This document shows, piece after piece, positions 35,581-47,965 of a stretch of DNA of 64,000 bases (positions are counted from its first letter, which is position 1; the number at the start of each line of letters is the position of its first letter). Made by a program: the position numbers and the translations under genes. Under the pieces are notes generated by a model that saw only the letters and a list, made by a program, of their open reading frames with translations, searched no databases and was not told the DNA's origin. Source of the stretch: Gymnorhina tibicen (taxonomy: Eukaryota; Chordata; Aves; Passeriformes; Artamidae); NCBI GenBank assembly GCA_013399875.1, contig VXAZ01000953.1, positions 2,045,890 to 2,109,889 on the forward strand, given 5' to 3'.

Positions 35581-37622
35581 CTGCGGCAAACAGAGTGTGG
35601 CTCATAAGCACTCAATATCTAAAATGTAAATACGCTTTAGTTGAAAAGTATTCAGTGTTTGTTTTCTGCAGGCTCTTCTCTGCTCTTTCACTGGGAAAAA
35701 TCAAAGCAACTTCCAGTAATAAGGCAATGATGTGACTAACATCTGTCATGGATCATTTTCTTTTCCTCATTTGTTCCCCTAGATCAACTGCAGTACATTT
35801 GAGAGAGGAGAAGGAGGATTACTTGTTTGGTTTTTTGTTTTTTTTCTAGCAGCTCTTTTATATATTTTGCTCATTGTATACATTCAAATAATACTCGGAG
35901 AGGAAAGGTAGAGGAAGCATATTACACTTGGAACTGAGAGACTTGTGAGGGCCATTCATCCCATGGCTGCTGAAATATTAATAGAAACCAACTATCTCAT
36001 CCCCCAACCAACTCTAAACTTCCAAGGGAAGCCTCTACTCTGCACAGGAATGAGAGGGGTGAGACGTGGCTTGCACCTTGACAATATGACAGGTGTACTG
36101 GTTCATCTTTCAGGACGAACATCAAAACCTCGATTGTGACTTGGTATTATGCAGGAAAAGCAAAGCTGATTTGGTTGCCTAGTTGCCTTTTCAGTCCTAA
36201 GTAAACAGATGTAGCTTTGGTCTGGCCCCTTGTTCATGTTCAACTCCCAACCAGCTGCTTTTGACTCTTCTGTCAGCTCAACCAAGGACTAAAAACTTGT
36301 GTCTCAATTGCAGGATAATGGAGTGGGACACCTGTCACTTGAGTTCATTTAAGGACTGCAAAGAGATGCCAGAGATATTTACTCCTGTTCAAGTGTCTCA
36401 GTGAGTCCTCCAGTTACATCCCTGAGCAGCCATTAGTACAGAGAGCCACGTGGACTAGGCATCCCTAAAAGGTCTAGCTCAATCAACCACAAAACTCATA
36501 ATAACCTAGAGTAAATCAGAGCTTCAGATACACCCTTTTTATCCTAATTTGAGAACACACACTTTCCCTACAAGACAGTGGCATAGAGGATGTCTGCCAT
36601 TTACACCTGGGTTTATCTCAGTTGAGCAGCACAAGCTGAGACTCTGGACATCTTAGATGATTCAAGAATGAAGAGGGAGACAGACTGACTGAAGGATTAA
36701 TCTGTCACTGTTACCATTAAACACACTTCCAAAGATCATCCTCTTAAACTGGATACTATAATTTTATGCTTGAGTTTTGTATAACATAGCTTATACCAAG
36801 TTATACCTTAGCCTCTGATAAGTTTCTGAAGGTCTCCTTTAGCAGGGAGAAAGCCATGTTTTACCTCAGAGGTCAGGGCTTTGCTCACTATTTGGTCTGA
36901 AAAAAATAAAAAACCAGCCCAGCCACCCTGAGTCTTCACATTTTTAATTTTTTTTTCCCCTTTTTGATTTTTGACTAGCAAAACATATCTGCCCACCTAA
37001 AACAACTGGCAGGACAGAGGTTTTAAATACTTTTTGTCTTCACAAGCATGCAGTAATGACTGTTTTCTCTTTGCTAGGCACTTTCTCCACTATTTTCTTT
37101 GAAAGCCAGCCAGCCTCTTTAGTCCATAGATTGGGTTTGCTAATTTGCGAGAGGCTGGAATCATTTCTCACATTAAGAAACTTAAGATAAACATGCTGTG
37201 CTCTCTTTCCTTTTTTCTCTTTCTTGATCATTTCTTTAATCTACAATAAATGCCATTTTAGACTGAAAGTCCTTGTTTTGAGGGCAGAGACACTGGAGGC
37301 CAGTGTGGAGAAATGGACTTGCAGAGTCCACACTTTCTAGTTAGAGATGTGGCAAAGAGCCTGGACCTGGAAGTCAACCCCCAGGAACTGGGCATTGAGG
37401 CATTCTGGGAAAGTGCACCTCTGTAATGGGAAATTTCAAGCTTCCCTCAGTTCTTGGCAGGCTGCCTGATGCAGTAGGGATCGCTGCAGTCCAGAGTGGC
37501 CTTTGGGAAACCAAGTACTGCATTTTTATAATTCCCCTATGGCTTTCCTTCTCTTCCTCCTCACTTTTTATTCTAGCTTCTTCTTTTGTAGGGAAAGGGG
37601 AGAAATTAAATTTCACAGGCTT
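35581..37622. other. Unique non-coding sequence
   Basis: On the minus strand an extremely pyrimidine-rich acceptor-like tract (T-run ending TTTCAG near 36897) is followed after about 32 bases by GAG/GTAAAA. A 'gactgaaagtccttg...gagggcagagac' stretch near 37261-37293 resembles a short L3/MIR block. No gene. Confidence 0.45.
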
Positions 37623-37639
37623 TGTTGTTGTTGTTGTTT
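37623..37639. repeat. GTT trinucleotide repeat
   Basis: Five GTT units followed by GG and a T run. It creates a polyvaline/cysteine-like artefact in overlapping frames. Confidence 0.75.
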
Positions 37640-38070
37640 GGGTTTTTTCTTCCTCTGGAATAACCTAAGCCAACCACAAGGGCTTGGATCTAAGCAACCT
37701 GGAAATACAGGAAGAGGCAAAGAAAAACCTTACACCCTGGCTCTTCAGGTCAGCTCCCAACATAAGTATCCTCTGGTATCTTTTTGTCTTTGGAGGATAC
37801 TGGGGTCTTTTTCTCAGGCTTCTGCATTTCCAGCACTTTTCATGGTTTTCAAACAGGTATCCTGGAGGACAGCCTGGATCTATGGTGTGCCTTGCACTAC
37901 AGGCCTTCAGACTTCTGTGGCTGACTTGGGGAATTCACTAGGCCTTAGAAAGACTTCAGAATTTCTTTTTTTTTTACTTGGAAAAGGGCAAATGCCAGCT
38001 TGAAAGACACAGATTCCTATAAAAGCTCTATTGCTTCCAGATATACTACACCCTGGCTCCAGCAGTGCTA
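37640..38070. other. Unique sequence with a long chance frame
   Basis: A 166-codon plus-strand frame (37503-38003) starts at a non-ATG-like context inside T-rich DNA and includes the GTT repeat. Its composition reflects that repeat, and it is not called a gene. Confidence 0.5.
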
Positions 38071-38096
38071 AAAAATAAAATAAAATAAAATAAATC
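38071..38096. repeat. AAAAT pentanucleotide repeat
   Basis: About five AAAAT units. Simple repeat. Confidence 0.85.
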
Positions 38097-40261
38097 AAAC
38101 ACATTAAACAGACTTCCTTGTCAGGAAACCAATAGCACAAAGCCAGTGTTCCAGGAAAATGTGAAGTACTTTAATTATGTGGGTCTGTTTTAAGAGCATT
38201 TCAGCATCTCTTATGCACACCTCAGTCTGTGTCTCAACTTCTACCTCTAGTGCTCTCATTACACAGAGGTAGAGCTTGGTCTTCTGCACTGTGCTACAGT
38301 TGCTCCACAGGAACAAAAAAACCCCTTCAAGCACCTTTGCCAGTATCAGGCTGCTCAGAGCTGTTCCCAGGTAAACCAGCAAAGGGGTTATAGAGTTTAT
38401 TGAAAAGATATTTCTTTTTCCTCTGTGATAACTCATTTTATTTTCCTAGGTAGTGTACTGTAAACAAGGCTGCCACTCAATAACTCTACACAGGCAAGGG
38501 AATAACAGCAGCATACTACAGGAACAGAGGAAGGCATAAATGGACACCACTGCAGATTTCACGCAAGAATGCAAAAAGTTGCATGCCAGGACTGAAAATT
38601 TTGCGTTGCAACAAGATGAAACGTGTAACAAAGGGAAGGAGTTGCAACAGGATTTAAAAAAACGAGAACAAGAAGGCAAAAAGCAAAGCCAGTGGGTTAT
38701 ATGTGAAACATACTCAACAATTAAACTATGAGATTATGAGGAAAATACTTCAGAAAGCAGGAGAAGGGTCACACTGCATTAGCAGCTAACAATGCACTGG
38801 AGCACATCTAGCAGCATCCAGCAGAGACTATAAGACTCTTCAGCTTTCCACTTATCAAAGTGATAATCCTTGGTTGCAAACCACCATTTTTTTTTTCTTT
38901 TTTTTATTTTCTATTTTGTTATACCCCAGTGCAGCTCTACCTTATTCCTTTACAAAAGAACTGAAAGAGCTATGATAAATATCAGCTCCTCGCACAGGTC
39001 TCTGTGGGTACTGACTCTGAAGCCTAATTATGTCAATTTAAGTGTCAGTATTGTTAACTTGTTTGCAGCCATTCATTTCAACAAAAACAGCTGTCTTCCC
39101 TAGAATAATGGGCAGAGTTTCTGACTGCGGACAGAGCACAAATAGAATAATTGACAGTGTCCTCCCACTCCTCCAACTCTGGGGAGAAGCCAAGGTAGGT
39201 GGGAGCACGAATAAGGAAACCTAATGGTAAGCACATTGGTATGGAAACCTTTGAAATTCGGTCGTCATGAAGCATTACAGACACTGTGCGATTGTTCTGC
39301 CAGTGCACCTGTGCTGCACGCTGATGGCTGGGTCTCAAAGAAGCATGTGGTGCCTGTCCTTACTAATATCTTATAATGCTTTCCTGCTTGCCCAGGTACT
39401 GGAGGTCAGCCTTAGCAGTCCAAAGACCCCATTCATTTGTTTGGATACTGCATGCTGGCTGGCAAGTTTGTTGACTAGACAGCAAGCAGGTATTTAATAA
39501 ATCCTATTATTTGCTTTGCCACTGCCTGAACTTGCTGCCAGCTATCCTCACATGTTCAGCTCCAACACTCTCCTAGATCCAGTCTCTCAGTAATGCAAGA
39601 CATGAGTAATGAAAACAGCCAGGCATCACTTCTAACATTCAAAGGGGTCAGGCCTGAACACTCGCTGACCTTTAAGAAGACCAAGCCATAGATTAGATCA
39701 GGCCTGTGTCCCATCCCAGAGAGGAAGAAAATAGAAAAGAAAAAGTAATTAAAAATCAGTGCAATAGACTTTAACAGAGAAAGAGCCCTAAAGCTCTGCA
39801 AGATGGTGAGCCACCTCCCTTGCACTGTGCCTACACACTGCCCACAGTGGTCCTGGCACCTGCCTGCCCTTCTTCCTGAAGTGGTAATACAAACATACTA
39901 ATCCAAGGTGATACTAAAGGGCAAGCAATCCCATCAGCTGTGCTCTCCTACAGGGCACTGAATACAGAAAGCACATCAGACGTGTTCTTTCTGTACTTCA
40001 CCAAGGCTCAGCTGTCAAGCAATGTACATCAGATAAGCCAAAATTACAGTGAAGGGAACGGTACCTACCTCAGTCCTGATACATCAGAGCTCACCTCCCT
40101 TCTTTCCTCCTCCCAGCACCAGTCCAGGTAATTAACAGGGTGACTGACACTAAGACACTCCTCTCCAACTTCACACATATTTTGGGTGCCTCTTAAGAGG
40201 TTATTATAACCAAAGGCACTGGCAATGTCATTTACAGTAGGTATTCACTAGATTGAGCACA
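38097..40261. other. Unique non-coding sequence
   Basis: Includes a lysine/glutamate/glutamine-rich 63-codon frame at 38540-38731 with an ATG start, and an exon-like segment at 39104-39194 listed separately. A T-rich run is at 38886-38916. No repeats of known family. Confidence 0.45.
39104..39194 (+). other. Exon-like open segment, unrecognised
   Basis: A strong acceptor (CAGCTGTCTTCCCTAG) and a fair donor (CCAAG/GTAGGT) enclose 91 bases with one open frame of 30 codons, entering in phase 2 and leaving in phase 0. The exit phase fits the entry of 41493-41652, but no similarity to a known protein is seen. Confidence 0.15.
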
Positions 40262-40357
40262 CGGTGTGACTCTTGGGGATGGTTCTGTGCAGGGCAGGGA
40301 GCTGGACTCAATGATCCTCATGGGTCCCTTCCAACTCAGCATATTCTGTGATTATGT
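40262..40357 (+). mobile_element. CR1 LINE 3' end, short
   Basis: The segment holds GAGCTGGACTCAATGATCC, CATGGGTCCCTTCCAACTCA and ATTCTGTGATTATG, matching the 3' terminus of an avian CR1 subfamily that differs from the copies at 8819 and 44390 in carrying 'gtgcagggcaggga'. Fewer than 100 bases remain, all non-coding. Confidence 0.85.
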
Positions 40358-41492
40358 AACTGGGGATGTGAGGTGAAATTACCTCTCCAATCCAACATGA
40401 TTCCATAGCACCCCTGCACTGTGTAGCTGGCTTTGGAGTTCTGGGGGTGGAGCAGTCCCAGGGTCTTGTTTCTGAATAACTCTGCTCTGCGTGCAGTTCT
40501 GACAGACAAAGAGGCTGAACTGCCATTCTATTTCACCTGAATTTGCTGCGTCCTAATTTTTTCTACAGGATACGCAGGGTTTGTTTCAAACTAATTGCAT
40601 CTGCAAAACACGTTCTTCAGGCTTGTAGATGTGATGGAAATAACTTTTGTGCGTCAACAGTTCTGTTAGGTGGAGTCATCCATTGTCAGTGACAGACAAC
40701 TCTTGTATTAAATCAGAGTACACGATTTTACAGAGGACCAAGCAGAACAGAGATCAAGCACTTCCTTTACTGATTTATAAAAATGTATATTTTGGACTTG
40801 TAGAAAATAAAAATAAATCTTCCCCGAAATTCAAATAGAAATTATTTCTCAGGAGACAATAATATTTAAAAAGACAAAACCAACTAGATTTGGAACAAAA
40901 CAAAATATTGTAATTATAGCATTGATCTGAAAAATCAATATCTCTCTCTAAAACTCTTCTTGAAAGACACTAAGCCATGCTGGCAGGGCAATGAGTTGCC
41001 AACTGCCCTCACCTGGAGGAGGCTTTATTGCAGGGATACTTTCAGCTGGGGCAGAGTTGAATCCAGTGTCAGTGGATTCCCTCTGCAATCCCCAGGGTAA
41101 GGGAGCACAGGAGGTGAGACAGGGCACAGCTGGGAGGAACACTATCACTCTTGGGCTCAGTTTGTTTGTCATTAGGGGCCAGATGGTAGAGTTTAAAGGA
41201 ACTCAAAGGCTAATATTACCTCAATCTGCTTTTAAATTCTCCATGGAGGCTTGCGTAGGGTTGACTCCTAAACTAAGGAGCCAACCACTAGTTCTTTGTT
41301 AACGCCATCCTCAGCTGCAGACTCTGGTCAGAGTGGAAAATCTGCAGCAGAGAGTGTATTTGTGCGGCACGCCTGTCAGTCAGGCTGGAACAGAAGAGAA
41401 AAATCCAAGTTCTCATACCTTGACTAGTGTCCCTCACCAAGTCAGAAGCAGACTTGTGCCTCATCTTTCTTAATTCTCTTTTATATTTTCAG

Positions 41493-41652
41493 CCACGGCG
41501 TCTTTTCCTTACACAGCTTCTAAAGTCACTGCAACCAGCTGGAATAAACCAAGCCTTTTCAGAGCTGCAGTCACAGAAGGCTGAAATTTATTTCCTTTCA
41601 GTCATGGAAAAATATTCAGGATCATCAGAGCCAACTCCAAACAGACAAAAAA
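41493..41652 (+). other. Exon-like open segment, unrecognised
   Basis: The tract AATTCTCTTTTATATTTTCAG is an excellent acceptor. The following frame, in phase 0, is open for 63 codons to a TAG ending at 41684, with a moderate donor AAAAAA/GTGAGA at 41652/41653. The peptide has ordinary soluble-protein composition (leucine-, glutamine- and serine-rich) and no recognisable motif. It could be an internal exon, a terminal exon ending at the TAG, or chance. Confidence 0.2.
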
Positions 41653-43718
41653 GTGAGAGTCACCTTTGCAGTGAGGCGGTTTAGGTTTATTTGGCTTATT
41701 TTGAGGATTAGAGAAAGCAAATAATTTCCAGCTCAAACATGCTGCAGCTATTGCCACAGAATTTTAATGCTAATATCAATATCTCTTCCTAATTTTATTT
41801 CACTTTTTTAAAATGGGATCCTGGACTTAAAAATCTATGAAAGATGGGGATTAACTGGAGTTTTCATTCAGACATTTTAGTGAAATAATGGATGTTATAG
41901 CATGAACGACACAGAGAGTGAGTTAAGGAACGGGGTGAGTGTGTGGCAGGAAGCAGGAAAGCTGTGCTATCTTCTATCTTTTATCCCAAAGGACAATGTT
42001 GTCTCCTGGGTTGGAATGCAGAAATACATGCCCAAAACTGGCTGGACAAATAGGAAAAGGGTTCTGGCCCCCAGTACTTGGGCTGAAGAGTTAACGATGG
42101 CAGCGTGGGGTGTGGGTTAAGTGGGAATAACCATTGTGGAACTGCTGTGAATGTGAATTTCACCTACAGAGCAAAGACGTGTCTCTCTCTCTGTGTGGAT
42201 GGGGAGGCTCAAGTCACCTTTTTGACCTAACCTTTCTGCATTAAAGTTCATCATTGCCGCTGTGCATGGTCTTGCATTCTGCTAAGAAGAGACAGAAAAC
42301 CTAGAACCTATTTGCTTTGTGCCTGCTGAGGATTGTCAGGGAGGGATCCATTTACCAGTGCTTATAAGAAGTGAGATTGCCTGAAATGGGCCCTTGGAGC
42401 AGCAGGAAGAAGTGCCAGGCCATGCACTTTTCCAGCAGGAAATTCTGGGTGGCCAGCTATGGGTAATCACGTTTGACTAAGGTCAGCCTGTGCTGGACCT
42501 GTAATAGCAATGTATACGATCAAAGTACCACAAACAAATTTTTGTTCTCTGTGCAGCAGTACACACATATCCACAGCTTTCCTCTGCAAACAAATGAAAA
42601 TCCTGTGACTGCCAGGTCACCTTCATATAGAGTCCCTTCTGTTTTCTGCTTGATCCCTTCTGTCACCTTGAAGATTTCAGCTAGCAGAGATGACATACTT
42701 GCCTTTCCTTCCACACAGCAGCTTGGGAACACAGCTCATTCTCAGCACTGCATTAAATCAGAAGCAAACACGGGCATGGGGAACAAGTATCCCAGAAGTT
42801 AGAGAAGGGACTAACACTCTCCATGAATGGAGAAAACATCTTGGTCAGATTTTCAGAGAGCTGTCGTTCTGTGGGCTCTCCTTCCCTGAAAGAAGCAGGA
42901 GGTAGGAAGGGGAACTCATGTCTCTTGGGAAATGAAAGGGGAGCCCCATGGACACAACCTCAAGAGTGAACAAAGAACAAGGGGCAGAAGAGAGGAGACC
43001 TATAAAATATAATCCTCCCAAGTGGGACTCATGGGGGCAATTTATTCCACAGAGTGATATTTACTGCCTTCCCACAATGTTTGCACTAACTGGCAGCTCT
43101 GGCTAGCTAGACTGCTGTGTCAACATCTGCAGGTGCGAGCATGTGCCTATGTGCAGGGAAAGGGAAACAGGAGAGAGAAAAAAAATAAAAGGAAAAATGG
43201 TTTTGCTTTTGCCTTTTTCTGTGTGCTTTTTACCTTTGGCAGAGTAGAAACCTTTCTGTGCTTATACCAGGAGGAGATTCCTAATGATTAATTGATTTTG
43301 CTGTCAAATGCAGCAAGTATGTGCACAAGCCATGCATATGTGAGGGGCACTGGCTATTTTTTCCCTAACAGTAAAACTTTTTTTACTTCCTTGATTCCCA
43401 ACAACCTGCAAAACCCACATGGCACGAACAAGGAAAAGAAGAGAAGCAAAGAAAAAAAAAGTTTAAAAACCCCAAGACATCAGGAACACAGCCTACCCTG
43501 TAATTCTGGGGAAATACACAATTTGTCTTGACCTTTAGAGGTTTTCAGGCTTGAGTGAAATGCAAAAGCCGGGAGAACCTTGCAAAGCTTCACTGCTGCC
43601 TGATTACAGCTTCTCCTGTGCACTTTTCTCAGTGGTGTTTCTCATCTCACACTGCCTCACACACATGCCTCTGCTTGCAGAAGCACAATATTTCTTCATC
43701 TGGGACTGCAGAAAATTT

Positions 43719-43753
43719 GCTTCAGGTTCCAAATCTGCTTCAGGTTCAAAATC
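43719..43753. repeat. 18-base tandem duplication
   Basis: Two copies of GCTTCAGGTTCNAAATC, spaced 18 bases with one substitution. Being a multiple of three, it leaves any frame intact, but no gene is supported. Confidence 0.8.
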
Positions 43754-44389
43754 CTATGTTGTTACCTCCAGCCATGCCGTGAACAACATTCTCTTCATTA
43801 CATGAACTCAAATTCACTATTAATACCAGCAACAAGCTACTGTAAAGAACTAACAGGTTTTCTGCTCTTCTTTCATTCAAAAAACTGAAGCTCCAGCTTC
43901 ATCTTTGCAGACATCCCTGAGGAGCCAACCTCATCTAATTTTTGTAGGCGATCACAAACACCTTCAACCTCTGGTGTCCCAGCTATTGTGTAATGATCCT
44001 CATGACATCTCTGGCAAGCAGAATAGAGCTAAGTGATCATTCCTGGAAAGCCAGTTGCTAAATCCCTAAACAGACCTTGAACATGTAGGTGCTCGTAGCA
44101 GTCATAAAAACACCACCTGGCTTCTGCTCCAAAGCCAGTTGGCACCTAAGGTGATTCTGCTGGCGATCTTTATGCTCGCACATTATTGAAACACCTATAT
44201 TACTGCAACTAAGCACATGTATAACCATTTAAAACTGGCAGATGTTCAGAACTTCCTTCACAGATATATTCTGGCTAAATCTGCAAGTAAGATACTTCCC
44301 CTCTGCCCCACCTTCTGGGTGTTACAGGCAGTGCTCTAAACCTTTCCATATTCATTATTTAAGACCATCTCCTAAAGATCCCCATCCGG

Positions 44390-45121
44390 TGGCACCTTGA
44401 CACACTTGAGGGGTGGGCCCACACAAACCTCATGAAGTTCAAAAAGGATGAGTGCAAGGTGCTGCACCTAGGTTGGGAAAACCCCAAGCACAAATACAGG
44501 CTGGGCAGAGAATGGATTGAGAGCAGCCCTGAGCATAAAGACTAGGTCCTGGTGAACAAGAAGCTCACCATGACTGGCAAGGTGCTCGTGTAGCCCAGAA
44601 ACCCAACAGTATCCTGGGCTGCATCAAAAGAAGCACAGCCAGCAGGGCAAGGGAGAGGATTCTCCCAGTCTGTCACTCTAATACTCTCTCATGAGACCCA
44701 GGCTCTGTGGGAGAGCTGTGTCCCACTCTGAAGCCCCCAACATAAAGAGGATATGAACCTGTTGAAGCGAGTCCAGAGGAGGGAAAGGTGATCAGAGAGC
44801 TGGAGCACCTCTCCTATGGAGACAGGCTGAGAGAGTTGGGGATATTGAGCCTGGAAAGAAAAGGCTCCAGGGAAGCCTTACAGCAGCCTGCCAGTACCTG
44901 AAGGGGGCCAGACTAGATGCTGGAAAGAAATTCCTTACCGTGAGGTTGGCAAGGCACTCTCACAGTTTGGATGCCCTGTGCCCGATAGTGTTCAAGGCCA
45001 GGCTGGATGGGGCTTTGAGCAGCCTGGTCTAGTGGAAGGTGCCCCTGCCCATGGCAGGGGGACTGAAACAAGATGATCTTTGAGGTCTCCTTCCAGCCCA
45101 AACCATTCTGTGATTCTGTGA
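44390..45121 (+). mobile_element. CR1 LINE, longest copy, with internal deletion
   Basis: About 730 bases follow the 3' part of avian CR1: 'aacctcatgaagttcaa', 'gtgctgcacctaggttggg', 'caagcacaaatacaggctgg', 'atcctgggctgcatcaaaag', 'ggagcacctctcctatgg', 'ggctgagagagttgggg', 'gaagggggcc', then 'ggctttgagcagcctggtct', 'tgcccatggcaggggg' and the tail CCATTCTGTGATTCTGTGA. The left part is the end of the reverse-transcriptase ORF region of CR1 but is riddled with changes and has no usable frame. At about 44908-44915 the sequence jumps from 'gaagggggcc' to 'ctggaaagaaattcc', omitting roughly 90-100 bases present in the CR1 end at 8819. Confidence 0.95.
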
Positions 45122-45899
45122 TCACTCGTACCCTCTCCTGATCAGACAATCTGATTGTTCAAAAGCATACTCACTTAAGGAATAGCTGGATGTTACATGC
45201 ATTCACATTTTGGTCCTGCATCCAATACTTAATATGAATAAAAGTTATTCCATCAACTCAAGAAAGTTGAATCTGTTTTATTTTACATGAGGACATTTCT
45301 ATTTCCAAGGGTAGAAACAGGGATATAACAAAAGAGAAAGAAAAAAAAAATAGATCTTTTTTTCCACTGAGAACTCCAATTTCTACATTTAGATTTATCA
45401 TTCAATAATGGAAGAGAAGCATTTCACATGACATTTTTGTGATGTTGAATTTGTTAAAAGGAAAATTTTATAATAGAGCTAACCCGAAGTAGATGGGGTT
45501 TTGTCATAAAAATAAGATGGGAAAAAAAGGCTTGGGAAATTGTCCTATTTTTTCTAAGGTCATTTAAAAAAAAACCTGATTCCTATAGAAGTAGCAGACA
45601 AAGACTAAATAACCTCAGATCTGTTAAAAATCGACATATGCTAACTTCCTAAGTGCCTTAAGTGTACCATCATTGTAGATGATATTTCTGTTTTTCTAGG
45701 AATTGGATGTCATGTTCCAGACTCATTTCAACTTCTTATGTGCAAGGTTTGGAGGAGTGTGAATCCAGAACAGAACTTAATCCCCAATTACCTTCCAGCC
45801 CCTTCAAGCAGAACCTCACTGTCTCATTTTACTGGTTAAAACTCTTATGCATTTTTACAGTCCCCAGCATCCTAGGCTCAATAACATTTATATGTTTGC
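45122..45899. other. Unique A/T-rich non-coding sequence
   Basis: Multiple A and T runs; no gene or repeat family recognised. Confidence 0.5.
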
Positions 45900-45914
45900 A
45901 GTCCTTCTTCTGAT

Positions 45915-46070
45915 TTAAGAGAATGTTACAAATCCACATTTTGCAAACAGCAAGATAAAGTTCCAAAAAAGTAAAGAAGTCATCCAAGAACTAACAGAGA
46001 CCATATAAACCCAGGGCTTCCAAATCTCATTCCGTGCCCTAACCACCATATTATCCCATCACACTGTGCA
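45915..46070 (-). repeat. MIR-like SINE, nearly full reverse order
   Basis: In order on the plus strand: 'ccacattttgcaaacagcaa', 'agtaaagaagtcatccaaga', 'aacccagggcttccaaatct' and 'ccgtgccctaacc'. Reverse-complemented, the last two match the MIR start block (GGTTAAGAGCACGG then CCTGGGTT), and the first matches the AAACTGAGG core. The order of blocks makes this the most convincing MIR-type remnant in the window. Confidence 0.5.
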
Positions 46071-47784
46071 AAGTCTTGTGTGGGCACACCCTTACTCCAG
46101 ATGGGCAGTGATAGCAGCTACCTAAATATTTAGTATTTCTTCTTCGATGAGAGGATGTTCATCCAGTAATGAGGGAGTGGGGGAAGAAGAGGAGAATGAA
46201 GGAGAGAACCTCCTTCTCTTAAAATTTTGTATGAGTAGAGTCACAATGCAGAGGGAATGGATCAAGCTAGAGAGGAACAAAAAGTTTTCACTGAAGAAAG
46301 GTGTCTGAAGTCAGAAGTGCTTTGGGATGTAGGGCTCCAGTGCTGCAGGGTTCAGGCTTTTTGGCCTTTCCTGCAAACATACTGCCCAATGGAGACAGGG
46401 TTTTCATTGTGGAAAACCTTTATGGAACTATCAGAGTGGATAATTCCACTTTGGGAAAAAAGAGGGAGGAGAAGGAAAACAAGCCAGCTTCTCTGCTCTC
46501 AGCTGATGTTTCAGCTTCTAAGCATTTGCACTTGAAAGTCTTTGAGCACCTTTGAAGTTAGATGCGAGAGATTTTCAGACCGCTTTCTCTACCAATGCTC
46601 TGAGGACCCCAAATTTTACAAGGTGGTTTCTAAAATAAATTTCTCTCCATAGCATCCTCAGTTCACCTCACTGAGGTATATAACCACCCAATCCCTACAG
46701 TCCTTCCTGCAATACTCCTCTCCCAAAAACTCCTAGGTATCCAACTTCCAGAATTCAGGTACTCTATGCAGGAAGTCCTTTTCATCCCAGAAGTTATCAG
46801 AGGTAAACATGTGCTAGCCTGCACTTCAGAAGTTTTGAATTTGGTCTTTGGGATAAACTTAACTCATTAGAGAGGGTGATGAAAACACACAGACCATGAT
46901 GTCTGGCTATAGAATGGTGGACACTAAGACCCCTAAAGGACACAAAATCAGTATGAGTGGTATTCAAGGAATAAAACTCAGTCATCAAGATCTGGAGTTG
47001 GCCACCTATATAGATAAATCTGATGCAAATTTAAAACACCTCATGACAAGGAATAACTTTTCCATGGCCATGTGGCGTTCAGCGCAGTGAATTACTGAAT
47101 TGCCAGGTCCATGCACTGAGCAATCCCACAGCAGTCTGTGTCTGTTGCTCCCTCACGTGCAGGCTCTTCTTTCTCTTCAACAGGGTAACACTCTAGCCTG
47201 GTTATACAACACAAGCCTTATATTTTTTCCCTTCTTCAAGGCCCCATACTCTATTTTGCACCACAATCAAACGGAAAAACAAACAAGCAAGCCAAAATGA
47301 CAGGACAGCTATAAAATCGTCCCACAACCTCGAAAATTTCAGCCACAGTCTTTGAGTCTCTGATCTCCTGCAGCAGAGCAAATTCCACAAGCCCTCCCAG
47401 CGCTGCAGGAAGGAGTATTAACCTACTGGCAGGTATAGCCCACAGTTTCTTTTGCAGAACCCAGCTGTGCTGAATAAATAAATCACCTGCGGCCGTTTAT
47501 GTGCAAATAACCTGTGCCAAGGGGCCGTTTGGAAGAAAAGCTTCGATCTGTGTTCACAGCAGCACTGGCGTAATGGGAGCAAATAAACACGTGTGCTGTC
47601 CTCCCCGTGCTCTCCCCTCCCACAGCGCTTTTGTAACACAGCACTTTGCCTTGCTGTGTTAAGGCTCAGAAGCAGCATTTTGCATTAAGTAGTCAAGTGT
47701 TACAGAAGAGAAAGAGCCACAAAGTGCACTTAACAAAACCCACCCTCTACTCCAGAGCTGGGATGTTAAAACCAGAGAAGAGTG
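46071..47784. other. Unique non-coding sequence
   Basis: A purine-rich tract near 46168-46207 (GGGGGAAGAAGAGGAG type). Frames at 46257-46555 are open in two phases and unrecognised. Confidence 0.5.
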
Positions 47785-47785
47785 A

Positions 47786-47965
47786 ATGTGCCTCATTTCC
47801 CCATCTGTAACCAATTCCCTTGACAGGCCCCATTAAAAAGCCAGCCAGTTCTGGCACTCCCACTCTCGGAGGAGCCCTGAGACACAGTTATTAAATAAAG
47901 TACACTGGCTTTCATTGTGGATGGGGATTGCTTAACATAAGTGCAGCACTTAGAGACTGAGCAGA
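47786..47965 (+). repeat. MIR-like SINE fragment, sense orientation
   Basis: TGTGCCTCATTTCCCCATCT followed by GTAA matches the sense MIR core (GTGCCTCAGTTTCC.CATCTGTAAAATGG). About 90 bases on, 'ttattaaataaagtac' and 'gcttaacataagtgcagcac' may be the following blocks. Diverged. Confidence 0.45.

Larger units (their letters stand above)
40358..44389. other. Unique non-coding sequence
   Basis: Includes a short CT repeat near 42181-42192, an A/G-rich tract near 43165-43198, and an 18-base tandem duplication at 43719-43753 (GCTTCAGGTTC core, one mismatch). No recognised gene. Confidence 0.45.

Noticed and set aside
37503..38003. 166-codon plus-strand frame
   Set aside because: It runs through a GTT repeat and T-rich DNA, giving long phenylalanine, serine and cysteine runs. 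The composition follows the low-complexity sequence.
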